From: Babylonia areolata
Lineage: Eukaryota; Mollusca; Gastropoda; Neogastropoda; Buccinidae
NCBI RefSeq assembly: GCF_041734735.1
Contig: NC_134878.1
Coordinates: 40,875,148 to 40,939,147, forward strand
Direction: 5' to 3'
Length of the DNA stretch: 64,000 nt
Below are positions 43,565-56,140 of this stretch, in pieces. Numbering within the stretch: the first letter of the stretch is position 1; each line of letters begins with the position of its first letter. The notes below the pieces were generated by a model. That model had not been told where the DNA came from. It saw nothing but the letters and a program-made list of their open reading frames with translations, and did not search any database. The translations under genes were made by a program, and so were the position numbers.

Positions 43565-44310
43565 TTGCTGCAGAAAAGAAAGGGGAATGGACTGGGAAGG
43601 CAGGAAAAGGAGACAACAGTGAAGGAAGAAAACAGGCAGAAATAAAGAGAGCACTTGTAAAGAGAAAATTTCTGGCACAGAATTTCCAGAAGGTGGGAAT
43701 GCTGTTTATACTGAAAGGACCCCGACCACCCTATGGGGGGATGGGGAGGGGGGTGGGGGGTATTCGGACTTCTTTGCAGAATTTGACCATTGGCTGAACA
43801 CTACTGACCTGCTTATAATTGCTTACCGTTACTGACCACTGCTGATCACTTAGCAAAAGTGGTCAGATGGCGCCGTTTTTGTCAGGTTATCATCACGCCT
43901 TGGCATTTTTTTGACCGCAAACTGACCGTTGCTGACCACTAACCGTTCAGGTTGTATTGTTTTGTGATAATTATTCAGCATTTGAACATCTTGATACAAC
44001 TGTACCTAAATGGCCACTACTGACCATTGACTAACCACAACTGACCAACATCCAAACGTTTTCAGATGTTCCCGCGTGTTGTTGCTTTCCAGTGCAGATC
44101 TGTCCATGTGATGTCAATCTTCACATCCTTCTGTTAACGCTGACTCTGAACAGTAACATCTGACATAAATACGAGGAAACACCCACAGACGTTTCACTTT
44201 TCTTACTTTTTGAGGCACACAGACACGTGAGCACAAATGAATACTCACCCTGATTGAAATATTCACAGCTGAATGTGCGCAACGGGATTTCTCAAATGCC
44301 AACAGACAGA
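43565..44310. other. No gene; loose ctgacca repeats
   Basis: Between 43,795 and 44,045 the motif ctgacc(a/t)(c/t) recurs about nine times at irregular spacing (actgaccactgctgatcact; gctgaccactaaccgttcag). The rest is unique-looking sequence. Confidence 0.4.
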
Positions 44311-44319
44311 CAGACAAAC

Positions 44320-44320
44320 A

Positions 44321-44368
<48 letters not shown>

Positions 44369-44370
44369 AG
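44320..44370. repeat. (CA)n microsatellite
   Basis: About 23 CA units preceded by 'cagacagacagacaaacaag'. Confidence 0.95.
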
Positions 44371-44519
44371 GCTAGTTTGACAGGGTAATACTCCTGAATT
44401 ACCCAAAACGAATTTTCTCGTCATTTTCTGTATTCCCTTTCACATATGATAATGTATTAAAGAATTAAAGCAATCGGATAAATGTATATATTTCACTTGA
44501 GAAAACCAGGTAAAGGGAA

Positions 44520-44715
44520 AGGCCCATTTAGCTAGCGTAGAATGACACCCCCAACCCCCAAACAACTAAGGAGGTGTAAAATCCAGTTAGGGGGGTCAGT
44601 TCTGACTAGGCCAATTTTACTCCCGGGGGTCATTCCAGGCAAGTGGAGAAAGACCCCGGGGTAAGTCTGGGCTAGCCAGATTTGAACACGGTGGGGGAAA
44701 ATAGTCTGCTACACT
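44520..44715. repeat. CCCCGGGGT-type palindromic repeat, copy 3
   Basis: Contains 'ttttactcccgggggtcatt', 'ccaggcaagtggagaaagac', 'cccggggtaagtctgggcta' and 'gtctgctacactggta', in the same order as 13,290-13,530. Confidence 0.65.
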
Positions 44716-45032
44716 GGTACTGCTGTGCATGCTACACATATGCCATTGACAGTTGTAAGCTTTACATGTGTGATAGAGTAAGTGGTGAATTTGGCTAGGG
44801 GCTTTAATTTATTTAAGAGAGATTTAAAGACTTAGCACATCCTTGCTCACAGCGCCAAGTTGTAACAAGGTACACTTGGTGGTAAAGGGCTGTGGTTTAG
44901 GGATGGATTCAATTTTTGTTTATAAAAGAACTGAAACCTTAAAAGGGAATAATTTTAATCTATATTGTGATGGATCTTTATCCTGTCATCAGATATTTTC
45001 AAGGATCAATATCCTGTCGGCGACGCCACTTT

Positions 45033-47797
45033 TGTAGCCGTGTACTGAGTGGTTATTCAAGGTACGGACGGTACAAATGAATTAACTAAAAATGATTAGA
45101 ACTAAATTAAATGATGATTTACTGTATTAAAGGATAGACAAGAATTCCCGCGCACAGGCCAGGAACATATAGACGGGCCAGTCACAAATGGGTTTTTCTA
45201 CTGTTTTATTTACAATAGTTATGAGAACATATGAAAAGAAGATATAAACTAAAGAAGAACAGGAGACTAGAAGAGAAGAAGTAATGGAGAAGACAGTGCC
45301 TGGAATGACACAAACAAATGTCATAAGCACAACATGTTGGCACAAGTGAATAGTAAAGCACATGTATACATATTACATGGAAAGACTATCACTCGGGTTT
45401 GGGATACGCAACAACATAATGCATATGTGTGAAGACCAAACACTGACATCAAATGACATTTCTAATACATTTAAATAGCGCAGTTAAAGTAATTGAAGCT
45501 ATGCTGATTTAGTGAAAGTACACTGACAGTATAGATTAGGTAAAGCTTATACTGTGTCAAAGTGACTCAAATGAATCAGTTTATCATGTAGCACTATACT
45601 GGAGTAAGCCGTATAGGAGAAAGCATGATAACTCAATTACAATTAACAGACCGATACATATCAGGTGGTTTTAACCAATAACTGATATTAATCAAACACT
45701 ATCTTGTAATCACCACAACAGAATACTACACACATCTTAGAGTACTGAGCATCAGTGAAACACTAACCTTCCTCAGTGACAGCAAATGAGAAGGAACGCA
45801 TCATATGCACCCACTAGAATATTCTCGAACAAACTATTAGTGTCCAGAGACGTCACTGACTGTGACGTTAAGAAGAATCAAATGGAACACTGCTCCAAGC
45901 ATATGACGACATGGCAATTATTTAGATCAATCATAGCCGAGCTGTGACTAACTTGTCAAAGCAATAACTGAACATACTCATATGAACACAAGTACTGTGT
46001 CGAACAATACAATTTACAAATCAACACATTCTACACACTAGTACTTACAGTGATAGTAGCGAGGTGTCAGCCCTTGTGAGAACACACATGACACACACTC
46101 ACACTGCCCGTGACGCAGCAAGAGAGACAGAGAGAGAAGCTCTGGTCAGATGACTGACCAGGTATGAAATGACCACTCATCACTCACTGTGCCAATTTAT
46201 GCAGGTTAAGTGGACTACAAAGACAGTCACGTGTGCTGCAAAGCAGATCGGCACTAATCAGGCCAAATCCAACGTCAACTGTGTTTCGAACAAGGTGTTC
46301 AGTGACAGATTTCTAAATGATCCCTGAACTGATTTACGTCGGATAAGTTGCAAAAGAAAGAGCTTAACACCTACTTTATAATGTATATAAAATGAAGTGT
46401 TGATTATTTAAGATGAATTTATAATCTTACTTTAAGTCACCTAAACAGGGTTAGTTTTAACGAGCTCATCGCTGAAAATTACAAACTGCGTTGAATCAGT
46501 TTAAAGTAGGCAAACACAAATGGAATAGACTTAAAGATGGAATTGCGACGATTCTGCCAGTATATAATACTTGTAGTTTACTGATCCGTCAAAAGATATA
46601 TTAAATACGATGGAACAGAAACACAGATTCCAGCTCAGCTAATACGTACTGTGACTTGACACTGGTCGAGCCGTGAGTAGGTTGTCTGGTGAAGAGGACA
46701 AAATGATGTAAGCGGAGTGACGTCACACAATCTGTGAGGGACAGCAGTTAGTTGCGAAAACTGTCGTCTGCTGTAGCTTGTGCGTGAATCATTATCTGAA
46801 GCCTAAGAGCACTGTCTGAAGCAGGATGAAGCTAAGTGCTTGGTCATGGATTTGATATTGGAAGGAAACTGGATTTATTTGGACCAAAAAGATACGCTGT
46901 GGGTTTATTGTCTTACATGTAGGAGGCTCTACGATGTTAGATGCGTACCATTCTGGAGATGACATGCATTACATAAGTGAGAACTGAAGTGTGGCCAGGC
47001 GTTTCTCCTGGTGAGGCAAAATGAAAAGAATACCCTCCTTTGTGATCTCTCTTTTCCCTTTCCATGCTTGACGTGACGTCACCTTGGGGACTGGGATTAA
47101 AACTCTTCACAAAGCCACCTCCCATCTATTACGTTAGGAGTAAACATGACATGGCGTCAGAAATATCAGAAAGGCGAGGAAGTTAAGACAAATCAACAGA
47201 AAAGAGGAGCGTGAGTTGTGATCTTTTCTATCGATTCAAAGATGTCTGAAAGTAATGCAGGAATTCAGCAAAGGGGCCCGCCTTCAACGAAACAGTTCAC
47301 AGCAAACGTACCATCGGCAGAAAAGGTGTGTCTGGATGATAACTTTTCACAAAACTGGAAGAGGTTCAAATGACAGTTTGAAAATAACACTGTGGATAGG
47401 AGGCCGAGGAAGATCAAGGCTGTCAGGTGGAGTGATGGCCTGGAGGTAATGCGTCCGCCTAGTAAGCAAGAGATTCTGAGCGCGCTGGTTCGATTCGAGC
47501 CTCCGATATTTTCTTCCCCTCCACTAGACCTTGAGTGGTGGTCTGGTCGCTAGTCATTCGGATGAGACAATAAACCGAGGTCCCGTGTGCAGCATGCACT
47601 TAGCGCACGTAAAAGAACACACGGCAACAAAAGGTTTGTCCCTGGCAAAATTCTATAGAAATTTCCACTTTGATAGGAAAAACAAATAAAACTGCATGCA
47701 GGAAAAATACAAGAAAAATGGGTGGCGCTCTCAGTGTAGAGACGTGCTCTCCCTGGGGAGATCAGCCCGAATTTCACACAGAGAAATCTGTTGTGAC

Positions 47798-47829
<32 letters not shown>

Positions 47830-48187
47830 TACAAATTTTCTAGCAACTTTTGGACCAGATGCCTCTGCAATTTATGACAGCTTTAAGCTTGAAGCTGAAG
47901 CTCACAAAAATAATCTGACAAAGAGTAATCGGCAAACTGTAGGAATTCTTTTTAGGGGACACTTAACTAAGCATTTGAGCCCTACAAATTTCATCTCAGA
48001 AAACCGAAGACATCAGAATCCATTGAGGCATATATAGCAGCACTCAGAAAGCTAGCTAAAATATGCAATTTCGACACTTTTGAAAAAAAAAAAGAAAATA
48101 TTGACCAGGGACCAATACTGGTCATTGGTGTAAGGGAAGAGGGCCTGAGAGGAAAGTAAAACTCCTTTAAGGCAAACAGCTGACACT
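45033..48187 (+). mobile_element. LTR retrotransposon fossil (Ty3/Gypsy-like), 5' part
   Basis: A putative long 5' LTR runs from 45,033 (tgtagccgtgtactg) to 47,146 (ggagtaaaca), giving TG...CA ends. It is followed by a primer-binding-site-like 'tggcgtcag' at 47,152. A gag-like region follows from about 47,240, with a second part at about 47,835-48,090 that resembles the retroelement gag of invertebrate genomes. It is broken in a handful of places and carries a SINE (47,428-47,833) and, at its right edge, a CR1-like LINE. No pol, envelope or 3' LTR was recognised. It is an old, dead copy. The left LTR end is uncertain. Confidence 0.5.
47428..47833 (+). mobile_element. tRNA-derived SINE (family A), full length
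   Basis: Head 'tggagtgatggcctggaggt' and B box 'gctggttcgattcgagcctc'; body 'ataaaccgaggtcccgtgtg', 'gcacttagcgcacgtaaaag' and 'ccactttgataggaaaaaca'; tail 'ttctgttgtgac'-type sequence with A-rich end. It is inserted in the gag region of the LTR fossil, so it is younger than that copy. Confidence 0.9.
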
Positions 48188-49570
48188 ATGTAATAATAAT
48201 AATATTTATATAGCGCTGAATCTTGTGCAGAGACAAATCTAAGCGCTTTCACACCAGTCATTTTACGCGCATGCATAACTCTAAAACTGAAGAAACTGAA
48301 GACAAGGAAGAGGCAAGGGAGGGAGGCTATCTTGTGAAGAGGTGGGTTTAAGGCTAGACTTGAAAGAGCTGAGTGTGGAGACCTGGCGAAGCGAAAGAGG
48401 AAGTTCATTCCAAATGCAAGGTCCAGAGACAGAGAAAGAACGGCGTCCAACAGTGGAGTGTTTGAATCTGGGTATGCGTAAACAGAGGGGATCAGAAGCC
48501 GATCGTAGAGAACGAGATGGAATGTAGAGGTGAAGGCAGCCACAAAGATAGGATAGGGATGGATCTATTGCCAAGTTTGATTTTGTCAGCTGTGATGGAA
48601 GAGAGTTTTTGTTTAGTTCCTGTGATCATTGCTTCGGTTTTGTCTGCATTAAATTGTAACTTATTTAGAGTCACTCAGTTTTGAATGTCCAGGAAATATT
48701 CAAATGTTTCTTGCAAGAGCGAGGACAATTTTTCAGGGGTATCACTCTTCTGAAGTTGAGTGTCATCAGCATAGGAATGATAACTAACATTGTGGTGGCT
48801 GATATTTTCAGCGAGAGGAGCAGTGTACAGTGTGAAGAGAACTGGACCTAAAACAGATCCCTGTGGGACTCCGCGTTTGATTTTAACAGATTCAGACTGG
48901 AAATTATCGACGATGACAGACTGGAATCGATCAGTGAGATAAGATTTGAACCAGCTGAGAACAGTGCCGTTGATGCCAAATGTGAAATGAAGACGGGAAA
49001 GAAGGATTGAATGGTCTATCGTGTCAAAGGCGGCTGAGAAGTCGAGAAGAGTGAGAAGAGAATTTTTTCCTGAGTCGGACGCTAGCAGTAGATTGTTCAG
49101 GATGTGAAGGAGATTGGTTTCGGTGCTGTGGTCAATACGATATGCAGACTAAAAAGGGTGAAGGAGATTGTTGAAACAAAGGTGGTTGTTGAGTTGCTTC
49201 AGGACAGATTTTCAAGGAGTTTGGACAGGAAAGGAAGGTTAGAAACTGGTCTATTATTTTTCAAAATGTTTGCATCAAGGTTGGGTTTCTTCAGAAGAGG
49301 CCGGACGATTGCAGTTTTGAAAGTGGATGGAAACGTTCCAGTCAGAAGGGATGAGTTGACAATATTGATGATTGTGGGGAGAAGCTGTGTGACACACTGG
49401 GAAAAGACAGAGGCTGATATATGATCAAGTTCACAGGATTTTGTTGTCATTTCTTTCAGGATTTCATTCACTTCTGTTTCAGATAAATGTCTAGCCATGG
49501 GAGGAGCGTTTGAAAGCTCCAAGCAACACCTGCAGACAGTGTCATCTATGGGTGATCTTGCACAAATATA
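48188..49570 (-). mobile_element. CR1-like LINE, 5'-truncated and internally deleted
   Basis: Minus strand: SETEVNEILKEMTTKSCELD, VRPLLKKPNLDANILKNNRP, SLLTLLDFSAAFDTIDHSIL, RGVPQGSVLGPVLF, the catalytic HSYADDTQL, LQFNADKTEAMITGTKQK. It then jumps from GNRSIP to LWLPSPLHSIS, skipping the thumb region, and ends with NELPLSLRQVSTLSSFKSSL. The 3' UTR ends in 'gcgctatataaatatt' and (ATT)n at 48,188. Palm motifs are intact but frames are broken. It is the same family as 24,430-25,137. Confidence 0.9.
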
Positions 49571-49574
49571 GCGC

Positions 49575-49736
49575 TTGTTAAACAAGCAACAAAAACATGC
49601 ACTCAAAAACGTCACCAACGGAAGGTGAAAAGCATGAATATTCAACTGGCACAACACGACAATGTTGGAAAATACCCGTATCATAGTGGGCAAGACTCCA
49701 GCAAAGGATGATTGATGCAGAAAATGCAGTAAGAAA

Positions 49737-49784
<48 letters not shown>

Positions 49785-51640
49785 TTCAAAACATAACAAA
49801 CATGTGCATGCCGCACGATCGTACGTGTTAGTGATACCCTCCAGACACAACAAACCAGGCCGAACAAACCAAGTGTAAAATTTCAATCCGTGCAGCAGCT
49901 GACAAGCATGCGCATATGGGAACTTTTTCGGGAAAATCCCTTTCAAGATAAGAACGAAGGCGTTGCAAAGAACAAATTGTGAGAAGTCCAGTCGTTCGTT
50001 GTCAGACCTTCACACCTGCCCCATGAATACGGACTTTGCTGCGGCAAAAGTCTTGACGTTCAAAGTCCAGACGTTTTGCTTTACGCCAGACGTTCGCAAG
50101 TCAGTCCCCATGAATATGACCCCTGAAGAATACCGGAACAGGCACGACTGACAGTCGCAGGTGAAGGGCTTCGAAACTTGTCAGTCACAAAGAAGTGAGC
50201 TGATCATAGCTCAGCGACACCCTAAATGCACGAGAAACACGTGCCTTCAGCATAACCCACACCGCTCTCAAGCTGCATGGGGGTGGTAACCAAGGAGGAG
50301 GTTAGGAACACATACCTTGAATTGTCATGAGATGTGACACCAGTCATGGGCAAGGAGGGCAACACATGGAGTCCATCCAAGTCCGCCCACTTCATCACCT
50401 TCAGCAACGAATAAAGCCAAGGTCGAGCTGGTGCATGCCTTTGAGGAAGCCTTGCCGAAGTTACCCTACCACTACTGCTGGCAAGACACTGACAAGACTT
50501 TTCTCGAGGGCAGCTCTATAGATCATTTCAAAATTACGTCAATTTCACAAAACGCAAAACGCGTTTACAGGTAGGTATTCATTTAGACTTTATGAAATCT
50601 GAATATTGGAATTCAGAAACCCAGAAAAGACGATTGTGTTTGTCCTACGAGTATGGGTACTGCTAGAAAAGGGATTACAAGCACGTGAAGCACAAGACCG
50701 AGGCCCAGGTAGAAAGAAGGGACAAGCGGTTGGTAGGAAATGATGACCATGTATTGACCATGTATTGGTACTTACCGTGGATGATATTTTCTGGACAAAG
50801 ACTGTTTGTGGCTACCTCAAATTAATTCTACCCTGTGTGTTCCCCAGCAATATACAGATTTTTACTTTCTGATTAATTTTACACTCTTTTAAATCTAAGA
50901 AAGGGGAGTAATTTCAGGAAAACGGTTGGAGTCGTACCAGGCTAGCTCCATGCTGGAGTTTTTTCAGGCCTATCTCACAAAAACCCACCTCTGTGGAGTT
51001 AATTTGAGGGTGGGATCACTTTGAGGCATTACACTGGCTATCATACCCAGAAATTGTATCTTCCTCCCCCATATCCCTGGTATTTTCTCCTTCAAAGCTA
51101 TCTTTGATCGTACTGTGCATCATATACCCCATCTTACTCCACCGCCACCCTTTCCTCTGCTTGTGACACAGTCTGTTGAACTGATCATACTGTGGATACA
51201 AGTGGGTTCTGGAAGAGGAATCAGGACGGAGCAGTGAATGTGTCAGTCCATCACTGCTTGTCACACATCAAGGTCAAGTTGGTTCAACCAGTTAGGGGGC
51301 GTTGTAGTTTGTGGTTAGTGTATACAGTGTACTTGGCAAGAATGAATAAAACTTGTGTGCATACTTAATTCTTAGTTATTTTCCCGAAGAAATGGAACCT
51401 GACACTGGTTGACAAAAAAGGAGCGAGATTTTCATTGACTGACCTTTGGGGCTGTAAGTAACTATTTTGCAGTTATTTCATGCTTTGTTGATAACTTATA
51501 TCTGTTTAAGAGGTGTAGTTTTGTATCAGTGGAATTATGATGTTGTGTCACAAAAGTACTGAAATAACCTTTCAGTTGATGTGATATTGTTAAGTTGGTT
51601 GTAAGCAACATGTGTTTAATTCAGAAACTGTGGCATTTGT
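49575..51640. other. No confirmed gene; (CA)n at 49,740-49,782
   Basis: After a (CA)n tract there are only short frames. One minus-strand frame (51,016-51,264) reads LLRPDSSSRTHLYPQYDQFN and is not low-complexity, but nothing identifies it. Sequence near 50,930-51,000 (ccaggctagctccatgctgg) loosely resembles the CCCCGGGGT repeat family. Confidence 0.35.
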
Positions 51641-51654
51641 GTCAGTGTAAAGCC

Positions 51655-51730
51655 AGTGTATGTGTGTGTGTGTGTGTGTCTGCGTGCGTATGTGGGGGGG
51701 GGGGGGGGGTGAGGGGGATGGGGGGGTCAG
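51655..51730. repeat. (TG)n and poly-G tract
   Basis: About 11 TG units, then a run of 17 G and further G-rich sequence, potentially G-quadruplex-forming on the plus strand. Confidence 0.95.
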
Positions 51731-51952
51731 CTAGATCTTGTGGTTGATGGAAACAAAAGGGGTATGGAATAAAATATCTCCACTTTGTAGGACAAGTGCT
51801 GGTCTGTCTTGAGTATTCACCCTCCCCCCTGATACTAATGTGCTGTTTTGTTATGAAGTTTGGATATCATGTTTGGTTTAAGTGGTGTTGTGTCTTGGCC
51901 CGGATTTGCTACTGATTGCGGTTAGTGATTTGTCTATTGTTGACATACTGTT

Positions 51953-52082
51953 ACCCCCGAAAACGGAGTATGGCTGCCTACATAGCAGGGTAAAAACGGT
52001 CATACACGTAAAAGCCCACTCATATACATAGGAGTGAACATGGGAGTTGCAGTCCACGAACGAAGAAGAAGAAGAAGACATA
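51953..52082 (+). mobile_element. tRNA-derived SINE (family C), internal fragment
   Basis: 'cgaaaacggagtatggctgc', 'ctacatagcagggtaaaaac', 'ggtcatacacgtaaaagccc' and a (GAA)n tail match the middle of 23,552-24,085. The tRNA head is missing. Confidence 0.8.
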
Positions 52083-52084
52083 CT

Positions 52085-53235
52085 GTTGAAATAGTGTAAG
52101 CAGTGAGTTATGAGAAGGCACAGAGCTGGTATGTGTGTAGCAGCTGTGTAGAGTGTTTGGTCAGCAACTTCTAAAGTTCATTTTCAGGCATTACGTATTT
52201 TGTATATTAGGTGGTGGTGGTTAAATTTGAAGTGAAAAGATCCACAGACTAACACTGTGTGCTTAGGAGTTTTCATGTGTGTGAGTACATGGGTGGTACC
52301 GTGCATTGTTAAGAGATACATGCTTGACTTGTTGGCAGATGTGATCATATGTGCAGTAGTTGTGTATACTTTGTTCAGACAAAGTGGGAAAGCACATTGT
52401 AACGTTGTTAATTAATATGTAAACACTGAGAGCAATGAGAGTCAGTCCTATGTTGTTACACATGGTTTGCTGTTTACTGGAGACACACTGAACTTTGTGT
52501 AGACAAAGTGGAGAGGTGTTTGGCAAAAACGGAAACACACAGTTACTATGTGTGGTGTTTACAGGACTTCACAAGCACTGAGAGTTGTATTTGACATATG
52601 TTTCGTGCACAACACTGAAGATGCTTAATGAAGGGCTCAGTGTGTAGTGTGTGCTGCTTAGTGCTGCCGTTGTATGATTCTGTTAAACGTGTTATAATAA
52701 ACCACTCCGTGTGGCCGTGCTATTGGGTTGAGGAGAGTGTGTGAGTGTGTGCATCAAGCTGTCCTCTGCCTGCAAACCGATCCTACCCGTCTATACCCCT
52801 CTACCCTATTCTCTATTTTCAGCCTTTAAACAATGTATATATACATGTGTATATGGGTCACTCTCCAAAGGTGGAGACCAACATGTGACAAGGGTAAAAA
52901 AACAACAACAGAAAAACAACCATGCAAATAAAGTCAAATTTCAGGGGGGGGGTTTTCTGAAAGGTACATGTTTATTGTATTGTGCCATACATGAACTTAA
53001 AAAAAGTAAGATGGTATGTGTACATGCAGGTCTCATAGTAGTGCATGTATGTTTGTAAACGTCCCGAATAACATGGACACCAATAACTCTAAAGATTTCA
53101 CAACATCAATGTATATTCTGAACAACATAAGCTTGTAACAGTGATGAATATGCTAGCTAAAACATACAAACAATAATAAAGATACAACTTTGTTGTAAAC
53201 AAAGTCTAAGAACAGCGTTTGATTTCAACGTTTTT
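52085..53235. other. No recognisable gene
   Basis: GT-rich, AT-rich sequence with a poly-G stretch at 52,944. Short frames carry no known motifs. Confidence 0.5.
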
Positions 53236-53267
53236 GCTACATCGTGCAAAAAGTGTGCACTGCTGTG

Positions 53268-53303
<36 letters not shown>

Positions 53304-53312
53304 GGGGGGTAT
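53268..53312. repeat. (GA)n followed by poly-G
   Basis: About 13 GA units run into 17 G. ORFs crossing it are artefacts. Confidence 0.95.
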
Positions 53313-53314
53313 TG

Positions 53315-54565
53315 GGGGACAGCAACGCTTGAACCAATGAACACAAATCCCAGTTTATTGCTTCGTGGCAGTGGGACGCGGTCCCGTTCATTTGGTGATT
53401 GTGGGGCAAGTAGGGGAGTAAGCGGTGGTGGTGGTGCTGTGAAAATCGTTGACAGACACACAGGTAAATGAAATGTTACAGAGAACCCAGTCCATAGACT
53501 GGATGTGAAGATTGGTTCCATGACTGCAGCCTGCATTTTCAGAACTGACGGGTTTGTTGCCTGGACCTAAGTATAAGGAAGTGTTAGACAGCAGCGGTTC
53601 AACGTTGTGCACCTGTTGAAAGCAAGTTTCTTTGTCGTTCTGTTCAAGGAATGCTTGAACAAACACACAAAGGTGCAAAGTACTTCTACATAAACGCAAA
53701 GCTAATATTTACAAAGATGTATCACAGTAAGAATACACTCGCTCATGCAGCCGTGCAACTACACATGTGAAACGCACACAGCATGCACGCTTACAAACAC
53801 ACACACACACACACACGACTGCTGACATTTTTCCAGATTAAATCGATTAGACCATAAATGATTTATACATGGCACTGCCCACGCAAGAACTTTCTCTGTG
53901 TGTGTGTGTGCGCGCGCGCGCGAGCCCCCGAGCGCGTCTGTGAGTTTGTGCGCATACGCGTCTGTGTGTTCGTGCGCACCCCTGCCATATGTACATGATA
54001 CAAACGTGTCAGTTGGAAGCAAGTTTCATTCAGCTGTGGTCCTCATTTTCAGCCTAAATGTTCAGTGTATGGGTTATCTTTCCAAACATCTTTGCGTTTT
54101 TGTCTCAAATCTTAAATTCCCTTTCATTTACAATCTGCCATGTATCAGACGTAGTCCGTGATATTTGTGATTATTGTCATTATTATCAGTGTGTGTCTAT
54201 GTGCGTGCGTGCATGCGTATGTGTATGTGTGTGTGTGTGCGCGCGCGAGAGAGAGAGCGGATTAATGATCAGCTTTTCTTATTTTAGAGTCTCTTTCTCG
54301 TCATAAAAGTTAAACTTGTTGAGTACTGTCCGTAGATTGGTTTACTTCTGATATTTCCCTAAACGACTCAACGTTCATATTTTCGTATTTCCTTTTAAGT
54401 TTTGTTTTCCTCTAACAGCTGTCTACCATTCCTATACTGGGATGTTAAATCTTTTGCCTACTTGAATGAAAACAATACAAACAAATAAAGAAAACCAAAA
54501 GAAGAAAGAGAGAGAGAAAAAAAGAAAAGCAACAAATAAACGGAGGAAAACGCCGCCCAACCAGT
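53315..54565. other. No confirmed gene
   Basis: (CA)n at 53,796-53,816, TG/CG tracts at 53,897-53,922 and 54,200-54,256. An acceptor-like 'ccttatacttag' on the minus strand near 53,566 is followed by an open frame, but it runs into simple repeats and shows no known domain. Confidence 0.4.
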
Positions 54566-54570
54566 TCCAT

Positions 54571-54987
54571 CTACATCAGGCTGGAGGGGGCCACGCCCCC
54601 ATCACACGTGGGCTGCATGCCCAGTTTCAGGGCGAAGTCCTTGATGCTGCCTAGACAGGAGCTGTTGGCCTCCAACGTGCTGTAGCCACAGATGAGGACG
54701 TTGTCCGTCCGGTGTGCCACCACCACCTCACTACTTGTCCTCCCGATCAACGTGCGCTCGTCCAGCCGGAAGCAGCTCACCTTGGCGCCGCCCAGGAAGA
54801 GCGCGAACAGGCCGGGGCAGGGCAAGTGCAGGCTGTGCAGCAGGCCCTGAGCCTCCTCCTCGCTGATCGACACGCCTTCGCTGGCTGCCAGTCTCACCCC
54901 GCCCAGATCAAAGATGGCGGCCATCTTGAGGCTGCTCTCCTGGAGGAGGTTGTCCACGATCTCGCTCCACATCATGAAGTCTATCAT
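54571..54987 (-). CDS. Profilin-like protein, intronless
   Basis: This 138-residue minus-strand frame starts at ATG 54,987 (MIDFMMWSEIVDNLLQ, the N-terminal helix with the Trp used for poly-proline binding) and ends TAG at 54,571. It continues with the first strands (AAIFDLGGVRLAAS), then GLFALFLGGAKVSCFRLDER, LIGRTSSEVVVAHRTDNVLI, CGYS, and the C-terminal helix (SIKDFALKLGM), which is the order and length of the profilin family. Profilins bind monomeric actin and control filament growth in the cytosol. The block is much more GC-rich than its flanks, as expected for coding sequence. The frame is open a further 40 codons upstream without profilin similarity, so I chose the internal ATG. The lack of introns could mean a retrocopy or a short native gene. 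No break is seen. Confidence 0.75.
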   Translation of the reverse strand: MIDFMMWSEIVDNLLQESSLKMAAIFDLGGVRLAASEGVSISEEEAQGLLHSLHLPCPGLFALFLGGAKVSCFRLDERTLIGRTSSEVVVAHRTDNVLICGYSTLEANSSCLGSIKDFALKLGMQPTCDGGVAPSSLM

Positions 54988-55109
54988 AGCAGTGCCGGGG
55001 CCCAGGAAAGGTGCAAGGGGCGCTGCCCTCGGGAGTGTCGGGATCAGGCGTTGGCTGAACTGCTGGCTATCCCAGCTGCACAGTGCCTGAGTGACAATCA
55101 TAGTCATGT

Positions 55110-56140
55110 TGATTAAAAAACCACACTTCAGTATTTTGTATACGATTCTTTACACTGTGCTCTCTTCCAGTCACTGTCGTCTACAGTCAGCAATGTGATA
55201 AATATCATACATATACATATATTATACATTGCCGACTATGTTTAAACCATTTTGTGGCAAAGTCTGAGTAAACTGGATACTGTATTTAACATGAAAACGA
55301 ACAGTAAGTCATCTATAGTCTGTCAAGCTATCCAGTTCGTGACCCAGCCAGTCCACACAGTATACCAAGCACATTCTAATCAACATTCGGTCAGTAATAG
55401 ACGTCGACCAACAAAAAGCAAATGTGTAGATGAATCTGAGAAAGTACACCCAATCGCAAGAATAAGTTTGACTGGACTCCACTGAAAGGACAACAACAAA
55501 GATGTAATACTTAGAGAGGATTTCAAGAGAGGAGGAAGAGAAGTAGCAGCGTGTGGACTGTTCCGCACCATTACGCTCCATCGAAGAACCAGTGCCCGCT
55601 ATACATGACTGTCATCGGAAAAAAAAAACAGAACGGGGGTATGGGGCAGAAAAAGGAAGCAGTAACATTGTAGACGTTGCAGAAACACAAGTCGTAGAAG
55701 TCGGAAAAGCAAATCTTCATCAATAAAATGCTGTCACGTATCAAAAACCGCTGACTCCATATATTTGGTGAATGATAAATCATAGCTCAGATGTCTTTGT
55801 TTTCCATAAAGAAGTGGTAGAAGCGTCAAGTCTTGGTTCAACATTTCACCTTAAAAATGATTTGCGCTTGGGATGGGGAGGTGGTTTCAGAACCTCTCTC
55901 GTTGATGCTCAAATAAGCCACCACTCCTGATTTTCTTGTATGTGTTTTTGATGTCAGAAATCCTAATTTAACTGTCTGCCAAGTTTAAAGTGCGGTATAA
56001 ATGCAAGGGTGTGGTGGGGGTCCTTTATTCCAACAGCCATTCGGACACTCAATCTTGATAGGCAGCACACACACACTTTTAACATATCCATCTGTTGCTG
56101 TTATTGGAATTGTGTAAGAGTGCGGGGCTGGGGGTGGGGG
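55110..56140. other. No recognisable gene
   Basis: Putative upstream region of the profilin-like gene followed by AT-rich sequence. Frames at 55,252-55,580 have no recognisable domain. Confidence 0.45.

Noticed and set aside
51016-51264. 82-codon minus-strand frame
   Set aside because: Composition is plausible, but there is no recognised domain, no good start and no splice partner.
53237-53699. Possible minus-strand exon after an acceptor-like site
   Set aside because: The frame runs into poly-Pro/Ser-Leu from simple repeats and shows no known motif.
54712-55116. Plus-strand 134-codon frame
   Set aside because: Antisense to the profilin-like gene and without recognisable domains.
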